Part shown: piece after piece, positions 18,291 through 25,870 of the stretch
Layout of the letters: each line of letters opens with the position of its first letter
How positions within the stretch are numbered: the first letter of the stretch is position 1
Source of the DNA: Desulfovibrio sp. MES5
GTDB taxonomy: Bacteria; Desulfobacterota; Desulfovibrionia; Desulfovibrionales; Desulfovibrionaceae
DNA length: 64,000 bases
Assembly: GCF_002237645.1 (NCBI RefSeq)
Contig: NZ_MJUZ01000041.1
Coordinates: forward strand, 1 to 64,000
Direction of reading: 5' to 3'
Translations under genes and position numbers: made by a program
Notes under the pieces: generated by a model
What the model saw: the letters and a program-made list of their open reading frames with translations, nothing else
The model's database searches: none
What the model was told of the DNA's origin: nothing

Positions 18291-18959
18291 ATGATCCCTG
18301 ATCTGACCGCCATTTTCGCCCGTTATGAAAACCTGCGGGCTGAGGCCGACACCCTCTTTGACCGGGTACGGGAGGCCTGTCCGCAGTGCGTGACCTGTAA
18401 AGAAGGCTGTAGCGACTGCTGCCACGCCATGTTCGACCTTTCGCTGGTGGAGGCCATGTATATTCACAAGGCCTTTGAAGAAGCTTTCAATTACGGGCCA
18501 GAACGCTCGGCCATCCTGGAGCGCGCTTCTGAACTGGACCGCCACATCACCCGCCTCAAGCGCGACCTCTACCGCGCGGAGAAGGACGGCGAAAGCCCCG
18601 AAGCCATCATGTCTGTGGCCGCCAAGATCAAGATGCGCTGCCCGCTGCTGGACGATGAAGACCGCTGCCTTTTGTACGAAGCCAGACCCGTCACCTGCCG
18701 GCTTTACGGCGTGCCCACGGCCATTGGCGGCCAGGGACACGTATGCGGGTTCTCGGCGTTTGAAAAGGGCCGTCCTTATCCCACGGTGCATATGGACAAG
18801 ATGCAGGCCAGGCTTGAAGATCTGAGCAAAGAAATCGCCACTGCCGTGAAGTCGCGCTTCAAGGAACTGCATGAAGTCTATGTGCCGCTGTCAATGGCGC
18901 TGCTGACCCGCTATGACGAGGCGTACCTTGGCATAGGCCCCGCCAAGAAAGAAGATTAA
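18291..18959 (+). CDS. YkgJ-like cysteine-cluster (UPF0153) protein
   Basis: A 222-aa protein of the putative zinc- or iron-chelating YkgJ/UPF0153 type. Cysteine sets at CPQCVTCKEGCSDCCH (about residues 34-49), CPLLDDEDRCLLYEARPVTCRLYGVP and VCGF match the family spacing. The role is not established. ATG 18291 is favoured by AGGA five bases upstream; ATG 18285 is equally in frame. It heads a co-directional trio with an unknown protein and a TPR protein. Confidence 0.85.
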   Translation: MIPDLTAIFARYENLRAEADTLFDRVREACPQCVTCKEGCSDCCHAMFDLSLVEAMYIHKAFEEAFNYGPERSAILERASELDRHITRLKRDLYRAEKDGESPEAIMSVAAKIKMRCPLLDDEDRCLLYEARPVTCRLYGVPTAIGGQGHVCGFSAFEKGRPYPTVHMDKMQARLEDLSKEIATAVKSRFKELHEVYVPLSMALLTRYDEAYLGIGPAKKED

Positions 18960-19077
18960 GCAGCCGCTGGCAATCACAGCCGCAACCGCCGTGCGCGCGG
19001 GCGTGGCTGCGGCGAATCCGGCACAAACCGGAACTACGCGCCCACAGACGTTTTTGGCGCACAGCAAGGAGTACGGC

Positions 19078-19470
19078 ATGTACGGCAGCATACCCGCCAC
19101 CGTCTTTCGGGACGGCACGCCGCAAGAACTGAACGAAGAGCAGGAAAAGCTCAAACGCGAGATTTATGACCGCATGAATCCGCGCCGTCGCAAATTTGTG
19201 GACCGCCTGGGCTACGAGAACTGGGACCCTTTCCAGAAGCCCAATGATCCGCTTGACCTGCGTACGGACATCTCAAAACGCACGACGCAACAGCTCATCA
19301 ACGAATTTCTGCGCGATACGGCCAAGAATGGGCCGTACGGCAAGGCTTACAGCAAGGGCGCTATGGAATGCGCTTTGGGCGTCATTAATAAAGACGAAAA
19401 ATACATGGGCATTTTCGACTTTTGCCGCTGGTACTATGATCTTTTGAAAAAAGAAGGACACATCCAATGA
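19078..19470 (+). CDS. Conserved small protein of unknown function
   Basis: A 130-aa basic soluble protein that I do not recognise as a named family. It has no signal peptide or membrane segment. Landmarks are PRRRKFVDRLGYENWDPF (about residues 36-53), TTQQLINEFLRD and the C-terminal GIFDFCRWYYDLLKKE. AAGGAG lies ten bases before ATG 19078. Its stop overlaps the start of the TPR gene in an ATGA, so the two are translationally coupled and probably act together, possibly as partner proteins. Confidence 0.85.
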   Translation: MYGSIPATVFRDGTPQELNEEQEKLKREIYDRMNPRRRKFVDRLGYENWDPFQKPNDPLDLRTDISKRTTQQLINEFLRDTAKNGPYGKAYSKGAMECALGVINKDEKYMGIFDFCRWYYDLLKKEGHIQ

Positions 19471-20090
19471 AAGCTCGCTACGACGATCTGGACGAGTATA
19501 TCGCAGACCTCAAGGCGGAAATTGCCGGAAATGAGCAATGCGCCAACCATCACTATAATCTGGGCCTGGCCCTCTTGAGCAAACGCGACTTTGTGGCCGC
19601 TGAAGAAGCTTTTTTGAATGCCGTGCGCAATTCGCCGCACCTGGCTGAAGCTTATGTACAGCTTGGCGGCATCTGCCTTGAACGCGGCGACCTTGAAGGC
19701 TGCCTGCGCTACAATGAAGAAGCCGCCAACTGCCGCGCCAAGTTCCCCGTGCCGTGGAGCAATATCGCCTTTGTGCACCTGCAGCGCGGCGAGCCCGACA
19801 AGGCCATCACCGCCCTTAACAAGGCCCTCAAGTGGGATCCCAACTTTGTGCAGGCGCAAAACGCCCTGGCCACGGCCTATTTTATGAAGGGCAACTTCAA
19901 GGCCTGCGAAGAACAGTGCCTGGCCATCATCAAAAAAGAACCCGCCTTTGCCCCTGCCTGGAACAACCTTGCTCTGGCCTACTTTGACCAGGGCGAGCAT
20001 GCCAAGGCCAAGGAAGCGGCGGAAACTGCCCAGAAGCTCGGCTTTGAAGTGCCCGAAGGCTTTATGGAAGAGCTCAAGAGCTGCTGCTGA
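19467..20090 (+). CDS. Tetratricopeptide-repeat protein
   Basis: A 207-aa cytoplasmic scaffold with about four TPR units in tandem. Examples are HYNLGLALLSKRDFVAAEEAFLNAV, EAYVQLGGICLERGDLEGCLRYNEEA, PWSNIAFVHLQRGEPDKAITALNKAL, QAQNALATAYFMKGNFKACEEQCLAII and PAWNNLALAYFDQGEHAKAKEAAETA. It ends ELKSCC. TPR arrays bind partner proteins; the overlap with the preceding unknown gene points to it as partner. A strong terminator follows. Confidence 0.9.
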   Translation: MKARYDDLDEYIADLKAEIAGNEQCANHHYNLGLALLSKRDFVAAEEAFLNAVRNSPHLAEAYVQLGGICLERGDLEGCLRYNEEAANCRAKFPVPWSNIAFVHLQRGEPDKAITALNKALKWDPNFVQAQNALATAYFMKGNFKACEEQCLAIIKKEPAFAPAWNNLALAYFDQGEHAKAKEAAETAQKLGFEVPEGFMEELKSCC

Positions 20091-20112
20091 TTCTTCTTTA
20101 TGCGCAAAGAAC

Positions 20113-20143
20113 AAGCCCGGAGGCATCCTCCGGGCTTTTTTTT
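20113..20143 (+). terminator. Rho-independent terminator
   Basis: Eleven-base perfect stem (20113-20123 with 20127-20137), three-base loop and eight Ts, directly after the TPR gene. Confidence 0.92.
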
Positions 20144-20315
20144 CGCCCCGCGCGAGATGCCTGCCCCACACGCACCCGCCCGTCTGCGGCATGTTCGCAC
20201 TGCCCCGCCGCCCTGCTTTTATAGTCAGAGCCTGCCCCTCCCTGCCCCAATATGCCTCTCAAGCACCATATCAGATGAACGTCGTGATGATGTGATGTCG
20301 TGGGATACTCCCTCC

Positions 20316-20435
20316 AGGCAGATTAAACTTGTTGTTCAGCCGCTAATCGCATTTAGGCTGCCCCCGCCACGTTGTGCGCTTTGTACCCCAGTACAGCGTT
20401 GGCGCATTTAACCTTTTTCAAGGGTAAAGTATTCT
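20316..20435 (+). repeat. R1 dispersed repeat, copy C (degenerate)
   Basis: Starts GGCAGATTAAACTTGTTGTTC and ends TTTTTCAAGGGTAAAGTATTC, with an internal CAGCCGCTAATCGCATTTAGGC and CCACGTTGTGCGC matching the other R1 copies. It is about 30 bp shorter than the intact copy at 59223. Confidence 0.6.
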
Positions 20436-20480
20436 GCAATCTCCGCTTCGGATCAGAAAACCCTTTGCGCTATACTGAGA

Positions 20481-20546
20481 CACAATAAGAGTTTTAGGGG
20501 GTGGGGGCGTGGGGGAAGGCCCCTTTTGCAAAGGCTCTTTCCCACC
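20481..20546 (-). repeat. R4 palindromic repeat, copy B (reverse orientation, interrupted)
   Basis: CACAATAAGAGTTTTAGG through the palindrome GGGGGAAGGCCCC-TTTTGCAAAGG matches copy A (13514-13600) read backwards, but the last part is replaced by the AT-rich island that starts here. Confidence 0.7.
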
Positions 20547-20617
20547 TAACGGTTGACAAAGTAAAACTTAATTATACTATATAGTTAATTAAATATTTAA
20601 TAATTTCATGTAGAAAT
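20525..20617 (+). repeat. Direct repeat arm 1 flanking the IS1595 remnant
   Basis: TTTGCAAAGGCTCTTTCC, then a TTAACGGTTGA-like block and a TTAAATATTTAATAATTTCA block, recur in the same order at 21569-21640. The short motif TATTTAACGGTTGATA also occurs at 20934-20949. Confidence 0.65.
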
Positions 20618-20625
20618 AAAAGAAA

Positions 20626-20861
20626 TGTGGTGGCGGTTGAGCATAAAAATGAAATATCCCCGATTAAAGAAGCTCCAACTAGGGTAAATTAGGGGTCCAA
20701 GTTGGATAACATTTAGTCGAAAAAAATAGTTTTAAATGCTTGCGAGCATAATGATGATCCAGTCAAATGCACGAGTTAATGCATATTCGACAATGAATAA
20801 CGCGAGCCATTTCCCAACGGTTTTCACTCGGAACATCACCTCCTTTACAACCGCCACCACA
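20626..20861 (-). repeat. 14-bp GC-rich inverted repeat enclosing a tiny gene
   Basis: TGTGGTGGCGGTTG at 20626-20639 is perfectly complementary to CAACCGCCACCACA at 20848-20861. On a minus-strand transcript the 5' arm would end three bases before the ribosome site of the 31-aa peptide and the 3' arm would lie past its stop, allowing the RNA to fold back on itself. Confidence 0.7.
20732..20827 (-). CDS. 31-aa hydrophobic peptide, candidate type I toxin
   Basis: GTG start preceded at nine bases by a full-strength ribosome site AGGAGGTG (20837-20844 on the + strand). An in-frame ATG at 20836 abuts that site and is less likely. The peptide begins MKTVGKWLALFIVEYAL and ends DWIIIMLASI: one short amphipathic/hydrophobic membrane-spanning stretch with a basic N-terminus. 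It is not a family I can name. The long-range inverted repeat around it and its place next to an insertion sequence are typical of type I toxins, but no antitoxin RNA can be proven from sequence. Confidence 0.5.
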   Translation of the reverse strand: MKTVGKWLALFIVEYALTRAFDWIIIMLASI

Positions 20862-20883
20862 GCGATTATGGGCAATGAATCAT

Positions 20884-20914
20884 AAGCATCTCAATGAAGA
20901 ATTGGATGCTTTTT
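20884..20914 (+). terminator. Plus-strand terminator upstream of IS1595 transposase
   Basis: AAGCATC (20884-20890) pairs with GATGCTT (20905-20911) over a 14-base loop and runs into T-rich sequence. It would end a plus-strand RNA crossing the 31-aa peptide gene, i.e. a possible antisense RNA. Confidence 0.5.
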
Positions 20915-21000
20915 ATTTCACTATATTATCCCTATTTAACGGTTGATAGAAAAGAATAATAATTGTTATTATCTCTTTGTAGGACGCAAGGATATAGAAA

Positions 21001-21563
21001 TGACGAACAAAGAAATTGCAGAAATACTTAGTAAATTGTCTTCAGACGAAAAGAAGATACTCTTTGATTTGCTTCAAAATGAAAACTCGGACGAGCTACA
21101 CGTAGATTCACTATTTTCAAATGGTATTTCCTGCCCTATTTGTAACGAAGTAGGACAAATTGTAAAAAATGGAAAACGAGCAGGGGTTCAGAGATATATT
21201 TGTAAGCGTTGTAAGAAATCATTCGTTGCGAATACAAATTCAATCCTAGAAAGAACACATAAGCCAATTTCCATATGGAAGAAGTTTCTTGAGTGCATGG
21301 TTCATGGTATGTCAATTCTTAAGACGGCAGAACTGTGCAATATAAATAAAAATACGGCCTTTGCTTGGCGTCACAAAGTTTTGGATGCTCTTGGACAAAT
21401 CGTTGAATCCACGCCTCTTGAAGGGATTGTCGAAGCAGATGAAACCTTTTTTATTCTATCTTACAAAGGACAAAAAAGAGGACTCCCGCGAAAACCTAAA
21501 AAACGCGGAGGGAGCGCATCTAAGCGTGTATACTGCCCCCCATTAACAAGGCAGCCCTGTTAA
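21001..21563 (+). pseudogene. IS1595-family transposase, C-terminally truncated
   Basis: About 187 aa of a transposase normally near 300 aa. Present are an N-terminal acidic helical stretch, a zinc ribbon (CPICNEVGQIVKNGKRAGVQRYICKRC split as CPIC ... CKRC), a helix-turn-helix with TAELCNINKNTAFAWRHKVLDAL, and the first catalytic Asp in GIVEADETFF followed by PRKPKKRGGSASKR. The rest of the catalytic domain is missing and the frame runs into CPPLTRQPC before stopping. ATG 21001 has AAGGA upstream. AT-rich codon use contrasts with neighbours, indicating transfer from a low-GC host. Confidence 0.8.
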
Positions 21564-21568
21564 GGTAG

Positions 21569-21640
21569 TTTGCAAAGGCTCTTTCCTATTTAACGGTTGA
21601 TAAATAAAAATTTAAATATTTAATGATTTCATATAGAAAT
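21569..21640 (+). repeat. Direct repeat arm 2 flanking the IS1595 remnant
   Basis: TTTGCAAAGGCTCTTTCC, TATTTAACGGTTGATA and TTAAATATTTAATGATTTCA in the same order as arm 1 at 20525-20617, with small length differences. Confidence 0.65.
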
Positions 21641-21643
21641 AAT

Positions 21644-21670
21644 AAAAAAAGGGAAGCCGTGAAGCCTCCC
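21644..21670 (-). terminator. Minus-strand terminator after the 19-aa peptide gene
   Basis: Read on the minus strand, GGGAGGCT...GGCTTCCC forms an eight-pair stem with G-T wobbles and is followed by seven Ts (plus-strand A-run 21644-21650). It lies about 20 bases after the peptide stop. Confidence 0.7.
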
Positions 21671-21689
21671 TAATGGGCATTCTGAAGCA

Positions 21690-21749
21690 TTAACCGAACA
21701 AATCGATTAGTATGACAATCAGACGGCAAAGAGTCTTAAGTATTTTCAT
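21690..21749 (-). CDS. 19-aa hydrophobic peptide, candidate type I toxin
   Basis: The complete peptide is MKILKTLCRLIVILIDLFG: a basic N-terminus and one hydrophobic helix, like Ibs-class toxins in size. An AGAGG ribosome site lies five bases before ATG 21749 but is buried in a perfect hairpin (21754-21771), and a terminator follows the stop. A second terminator on the opposite strand at 21838-21868 would end an antisense RNA covering the gene. All this fits a type I toxin-antitoxin locus; a leader peptide is the alternative. Confidence 0.5.
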   Translation of the reverse strand: MKILKTLCRLIVILIDLFG

Positions 21750-21753
21750 ACTC

Positions 21754-21771
21754 GCCTCTACTGGGAGAGGC
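21754..21771 (-). promoter_or_regulatory. Hairpin sequestering the ribosome site of the 19-aa peptide
   Basis: GCCTCT (21754-21759) and AGAGGC (21766-21771) pair perfectly over a six-base loop. On the minus strand the downstream arm contains the AGAGG ribosome site. Confidence 0.55.
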
Positions 21772-21837
21772 AGCTTTTTCACCGCCTAAGATTACCTAGA
21801 CGGCCTTGCATTCCCAACGATTAGGCTACTTCATTCC

Positions 21838-21868
21838 AAAACTCTCGTCAATTTGGCGAGAGTTTTTT
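21838..21868 (+). terminator. Plus-strand terminator opposing the 19-aa peptide gene
   Basis: Ten-base perfect stem AAAACTCTCG / CGAGAGTTTT (21838-21847, 21857-21866) with T-run. The flanking A- and T-tracts let it act on either strand. Confidence 0.8.
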
Positions 21869-21973
21869 ATTTTATTTAATATTCATAATGTCACACAATT
21901 AGCCACACTACATATCCACCAATTGCAACAAGTAATGAAATTGGGAGCCATATGGTGTAATGCCCCCCATGAA

Positions 21974-22665
21974 TCAAGCGGCCTTTAAGGGAGTATCCTT
22001 CCGTTTTTTACCAGCCTGCTGATGCACGCATTGCGGGGTCTTCCAGCCAAGCGCCGAGTGCAGGTACGTGGTATTAAAGAGTTCTATCCAGCTGGAAAGT
22101 GCGTCGACCAAGTGCTCAAGGCTGCGCCATTCATGCAGCCAGAAAAGTTCTTCCTTAATCGTGCGCATTGTCCGTTCAGTATCCGCGTTTCCTTTGGGAT
22201 TGTTATAGCTAGTGAATGCCTGTGAGATGCCTAGTATCGCGCACTCACGTACAAAAGCCTTTCCCGTTGGTTGGCAGCCGTTATCACTCATCAGGCTCAA
22301 ACCCTGTTCTCGGACGCCTTCGGGAAAGTGCGCTTGAATGCCCATTTCCAAGGCTTGTAGCCACTCGTGACTTCGACTTTGGTAGGCAGCATGGTGGCCG
22401 ACGATCTTTTTAGAAAACCAGTCCACTACCAGTACAACATACACCCAGCCACTTTCCGTCATGACCTTGGTCATATCGACGTCCCACCATTGGCAGGGCC
22501 GAACAGCACGCGGTTTGCTTCCAGTGGGAGTGCGCTTTGCCCGCAAAACTGCTCTCCTAACTCCCAGTCCATGCAGATGCATTAAGCGTCCCACCCGTTT
22601 GGCGTTGACGTTCATGCCGCTTTTGTGCCGAAGGGTACGGCGTTTCATGTTTCCTCCAGAGCTTG
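21974..22665 (-). pseudogene. IS3-family transposase OrfB, 5' truncated
   Basis: About 225 aa of the integrase-like OrfB. The DDE residues are visible: WWDVDMTKVM, LMSDNGCQPT and GNADTERTMRTIKEE, with the end of the upstream HTH-like region (NVNAKRVGRLMHLHGL). The N-terminal part of OrfB, all of OrfA and the terminal inverted repeats are absent; the reading frame runs upstream into an R4 repeat, so this is a decayed copy. Its composition is GC-rich, unlike the IS1595 remnant next to it. Confidence 0.85.
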
Positions 22666-22669
22666 AAGT

Positions 22670-22712
22670 AAAAGGGTCCCTCCCCCACAAAGCATTTCAA
22701 CGTGAAACTCAT
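22670..22712 (-). repeat. R4 repeat, partial copy C (reverse orientation)
   Basis: AAAAGGGTCCCTCCCCCACA followed by AAGCATTTCAACGTGAAAC matches the left half of copy A read backwards. It begins exactly where the IS3 remnant ends. 22713-22991 otherwise shows no gene. Confidence 0.7.
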
Positions 22713-22991
22713 CTTGCTCTCGCCACACCCCGCCACCCCCGCCATCCCCCTGCCCGTGCTTCTGCTGCCTGCGTGAGCCGCATTGGAAGTGGCAAAGAAG
22801 CTCCGGCTTCTTGCCAAAGCTTGTCTTTGGTGTTACGATAATTCAAATTGTGTTACTAGGAATTGCGCAACAGCCGCGCAGCCTTTACCACAGCGACAAA
22901 GCGCTGAAGCAGGGGGGCGCGGGCGGGCGCACAGAGGGGAAGTCGTGGTCAGACTGCCATGCGGGGTCACGCTGGCATGCGAGGAGGCATC

Positions 22992-23528
22992 ATGGATCAA
23001 TCAGCTTCAGACAGGCTCAACAGGGCCGTAACCTTTCACGGGCATCTTTGCCCCGGCCTTGTCATCGGCCTGCGCGCTGTGGAGGCTGTAATGGCCCACC
23101 CCCTGCTTGGGCAGGTCGCGTACGGCAAACTTGTTTGCGTTACGGAAAACGACGCCTGCGGCGTGGACGCCATTCAAAGCCTGCTCGGCTGCTCGGCGGG
23201 CAAGGGCAATCTTGTGGCACACCCACGCGGCAAACACGCCTATTCCTTTTTTGACCGCGAAAGCGGCGCGGCCTTACGCCTGTGCCTGCAAGTCAATAAA
23301 GGTGAGCAAGCCAGCAGGGATGAATGGCAGCAAACCCTTATGGACATGCCGCTTGAAAAACTGTTCAGCGCGACAGCCCCAAACTATGAAATCCCTGAAG
23401 CTCCCCGCATTTTTGCTACCATAGCCTGCGAAGTCTGCGGCGAGGGCGTGGCGGAGCCCATGCTGCGCCTTGAGGGCGGCAAAAAGGTCTGCCTGGACTG
23501 CCAGCATAATTACCCCCGGCGCTGGTAG
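22992..23528 (+). CDS. FmdE-family protein (first copy)
   Basis: A 178-aa cytoplasmic protein of the FmdE family, named from the molybdenum formylmethanofuran dehydrogenase operon, although subunit E is not catalytic and SRB lack that pathway. The N-terminal FHGHLCPGLVIGLRAVEA (residues 17-34), TENDACGVDAIQSLLGCSAGKGNL and a C-terminal zinc ribbon (CEVCGEG ... CLDC) are visible. ATG 22992 has GGAGG upstream. It leads the TonB-dependent uptake cluster but is separated from the receptor by a terminator. FmdE proteins recur next to metal-transport genes, so a metal-binding or sensing role is inferred. Confidence 0.88.
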   Translation: MDQSASDRLNRAVTFHGHLCPGLVIGLRAVEAVMAHPLLGQVAYGKLVCVTENDACGVDAIQSLLGCSAGKGNLVAHPRGKHAYSFFDRESGAALRLCLQVNKGEQASRDEWQQTLMDMPLEKLFSATAPNYEIPEAPRIFATIACEVCGEGVAEPMLRLEGGKKVCLDCQHNYPRRW

Positions 23529-23549
23529 CTAAAAAGAAACAGGCAACCA

Positions 23550-23573
23550 GGCTGCCGCAAGCAGCCTTTTTTT
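23550..23573 (+). terminator. Terminator or attenuator between FmdE and TonB-dependent receptor
   Basis: GGCTGC-CGCAA-GCAGCC stem-loop followed by seven Ts, 22 bases after the FmdE stop and 87 bases before the receptor start. Confidence 0.85.
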
Positions 23574-23659
23574 CCATCAGGCAGTAGCACTTTTTAAAAA
23601 AACATCACATGCGCAGGACTGACACCAACCTTCAGCACAGGCGCTGCTCCGGAGTACGC

Positions 23660-25870
23660 ATGAAACTTGCCCTCAGTCTGTGCTTACTGGCAGTTGTGGC
23701 CTTTCCCCAGGCGGGGATCGCGGCCGGTTCTGACAACCTCATGCAGGATGTCTTTGTTCTGGACCCCATAAAGGTGACCGGACGTATGGAAGAAGACAAT
23801 CTGGACAGAACCACCGCCATCGTTGTGGAAAAAAACCGCAGCAACAACGTGGCCGACTATCTTGTGCGCGACCCTGAAATATCCTTCAAGCGCAAGGCCG
23901 CCATGGGAGACAGCAGCGACATCATTTCCATCCGGGGGATGGAGTCCAAAAGAATCATGCTCAACCTTGATGGCCGCAATATCAGCTCCACGGGCATGTC
24001 CGGCGGCAACTATATCGACTTTGGCACCATCCCGCTGGACAATATTGAAAAGATTGAGGTCATCAAGGGCGGCAGTTCGGTTGAATACGGCAACAGCGCC
24101 CTCGGCGGGGTCATCAACGCCTATACCCGTCGGCCCACAGAACAGCCTTATTTCAGCGCTTACGCCACCATGGGCGGCTGGAAGGACTTTTACGATTTTC
24201 ACAACGTGCGCGGCAGCTATGCCCAGAAGTTCAATGCCATCGGCCTCAGCGTGGGCCTGAGCCATCAGCACGCCGACCCCTTTCTGCGCAATAACGACTA
24301 TGACTCCTTTCACTTCAATCCCAAGCTTTATGTGGATCTGCCCTGGCGGGCCGAACTCACCCTGGGGTACAATTACAGCCAGACCAGGCGCGGGCTTATC
24401 CGCAGCAACCGAAACGACGGCAACCCCGCCAGCGACGCCAACCCGGATTTGCCCGGCTACAGTTCCGCCATTGACTCCAACTACCCCACAGCCAGCGGCG
24501 AAAGTTTTGCCGGCGGATCGCCCACCCCCTCCATGACGGTTATCGGCGATGGGGCGCACTGGACCAAGTACCGCCACCTTATGGATTTCACCTATCGGCA
24601 GGATTTTCTTGAAACCGCCTACTTTGAAGTTTCCGGTTTCAAGAACAGCGAAAGCCGCCGTGAAAAAAACTATGCGGACGTTGACGCCCGCATGCAGTTG
24701 CAAACGAAAAATCCCAATGACTTCAACCCGTCCAAAACACAAAATGGCGATCTCGTGCTGGACCGCAATGTTATTGTGGACAATACCTATGGCTTCAAGT
24801 TCAAAACGGGCGTCACCGTTCTCGGTCATGAGCTCATGACCGGCGTCGAGTACAAAAGGCTGACTCCCGGCCCCATCACCGTTGAATATGTGGATGAAAA
24901 CTACAACAAGGCCGGGGCCAACAAGTGGACGGGAAAGATGGACTCCTCGGAGGCGGGCAGGCCTGCCACGGTTACGGGGGCTTTTCTGGCCGACAAGTTT
25001 TCCATCACCGACAGCCTGCGTCTTGATATAGGCCTGCGCTACGACAGCTTCAGCTACAGTCCTGAAGGGCAGGACAAAAATCTTTTCAATTCGCAGCTTT
25101 CCCCAAAGGCCATGGTCACTTACGACTTTACCGAAAGCCAGTCCGCCTCTCTTGCGCTGTACCAGAATTACAGAACCCCCACCATCCCGGAACTGTACTG
25201 GAACTCGCAGGCATCATCGCGGGACGCCACCGTCAACGTGCCCTATCTGGTGGGCAAGGACATCAAACCCGAAACGGCGCGCGGCATTGACGCCGCCTAC
25301 AAATACAGCTTCGGGGGCAAGGGCTTTCTCAAGCTTTCCGGCTTTTACTACACCGTTCAGGACTACATCGTTCACAAACCCGTCTACGTAAACCGGCCGC
25401 AAAGCTATCAGGCATGGGCCGCCTACAATATCGACGCCGAAATATACGGGGCCACACTGAGCGGCAGCTATGACCTGCTGGACAATGTGACGGTAAATGC
25501 CGCCATCACCAGGCAGGACAGCAAAAAAACCAATGACCCGGCCGACCCCGACGGCGTGATGGACAGGCTGGAATACATCCCCGACTGGAAGGGAACCCTT
25601 GGAACCACCTGGAAAATCAACGAGCAGTTCACCCTTGACACAGTGCTGACCTATGTGGGTCAACGCAACTACTACGTCAATACGGCCCAATTGCGTAAGG
25701 GCACGCTGCACGACTACGCCACCCTCGGCGCAAGCCTGAGCTACAGGGTGGATGAACACCTTACTCTTGAAGCCTATGCGGACAATATCACCAACACCCA
25801 GTATGAAGAAGCCTGGGGATACCCGGCACTGGGAATCAACGCGGGGGTCAGCATCAGATGGGAACTGTAG
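23660..25870 (+). CDS. TonB-dependent outer-membrane receptor (first system)
   Basis: A 736-aa outer-membrane gated channel that takes up a scarce ligand with energy from TonB. Signal peptide (residues 1-25), a TonB-box-like stretch near VFVLDPIKVTG, plug domain with IISIRGMESKRIMLNLDGR and IEKIEVIKGGSSVEYGNSALGGVIN (about residues 130-155), then a 22-strand-type barrel ending in YGYPALGINAGVSIRWEL-like sequence with the aromatic-rich terminal strand. ATG 23660 follows CGGAG. The stop overlaps the methyltransferase start by 13 bases. The ligand is unknown; context favours a metal complex. Confidence 0.93.
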   Translation: MKLALSLCLLAVVAFPQAGIAAGSDNLMQDVFVLDPIKVTGRMEEDNLDRTTAIVVEKNRSNNVADYLVRDPEISFKRKAAMGDSSDIISIRGMESKRIMLNLDGRNISSTGMSGGNYIDFGTIPLDNIEKIEVIKGGSSVEYGNSALGGVINAYTRRPTEQPYFSAYATMGGWKDFYDFHNVRGSYAQKFNAIGLSVGLSHQHADPFLRNNDYDSFHFNPKLYVDLPWRAELTLGYNYSQTRRGLIRSNRNDGNPASDANPDLPGYSSAIDSNYPTASGESFAGGSPTPSMTVIGDGAHWTKYRHLMDFTYRQDFLETAYFEVSGFKNSESRREKNYADVDARMQLQTKNPNDFNPSKTQNGDLVLDRNVIVDNTYGFKFKTGVTVLGHELMTGVEYKRLTPGPITVEYVDENYNKAGANKWTGKMDSSEAGRPATVTGAFLADKFSITDSLRLDIGLRYDSFSYSPEGQDKNLFNSQLSPKAMVTYDFTESQSASLALYQNYRTPTIPELYWNSQASSRDATVNVPYLVGKDIKPETARGIDAAYKYSFGGKGFLKLSGFYYTVQDYIVHKPVYVNRPQSYQAWAAYNIDAEIYGATLSGSYDLLDNVTVNAAITRQDSKKTNDPADPDGVMDRLEYIPDWKGTLGTTWKINEQFTLDTVLTYVGQRNYYVNTAQLRKGTLHDYATLGASLSYRVDEHLTLEAYADNITNTQYEEAWGYPALGINAGVSIRWEL

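Larger units (their letters stand above)
20546..22669. mobile_element. AT-rich mobile island with two decayed insertion sequences
   Basis: About 2.1 kb bounded left and right by pieces of R4. The first 1.4 kb is strikingly AT-rich against GC-rich neighbours and holds an IS1595-type transposase remnant, direct repeats and two tiny peptide genes; the last 0.7 kb is a GC-rich IS3-type orfB remnant on the other strand. Composition indicates at least two separate acquisitions. Confidence 0.75.

Noticed and set aside
20943..21000. Upstream start for the IS1595 transposase
   Set aside because: The 20 extra codons lack a ribosome site, while ATG 21001 has AAGGA and matches the usual N-terminus.
21685..21720. 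Short resemblance to the 3' end of 23S rRNA (ACTAATCGAT region on the minus strand)
   Set aside because: Only about 15 bases resemble it, and they lie inside the 19-aa peptide frame; no rRNA context.
22800..22991. Possible metal or cofactor riboswitch upstream of FmdE one
   Set aside because: No cobalamin B12 box or Moco-RNA core could be recognised by eye.
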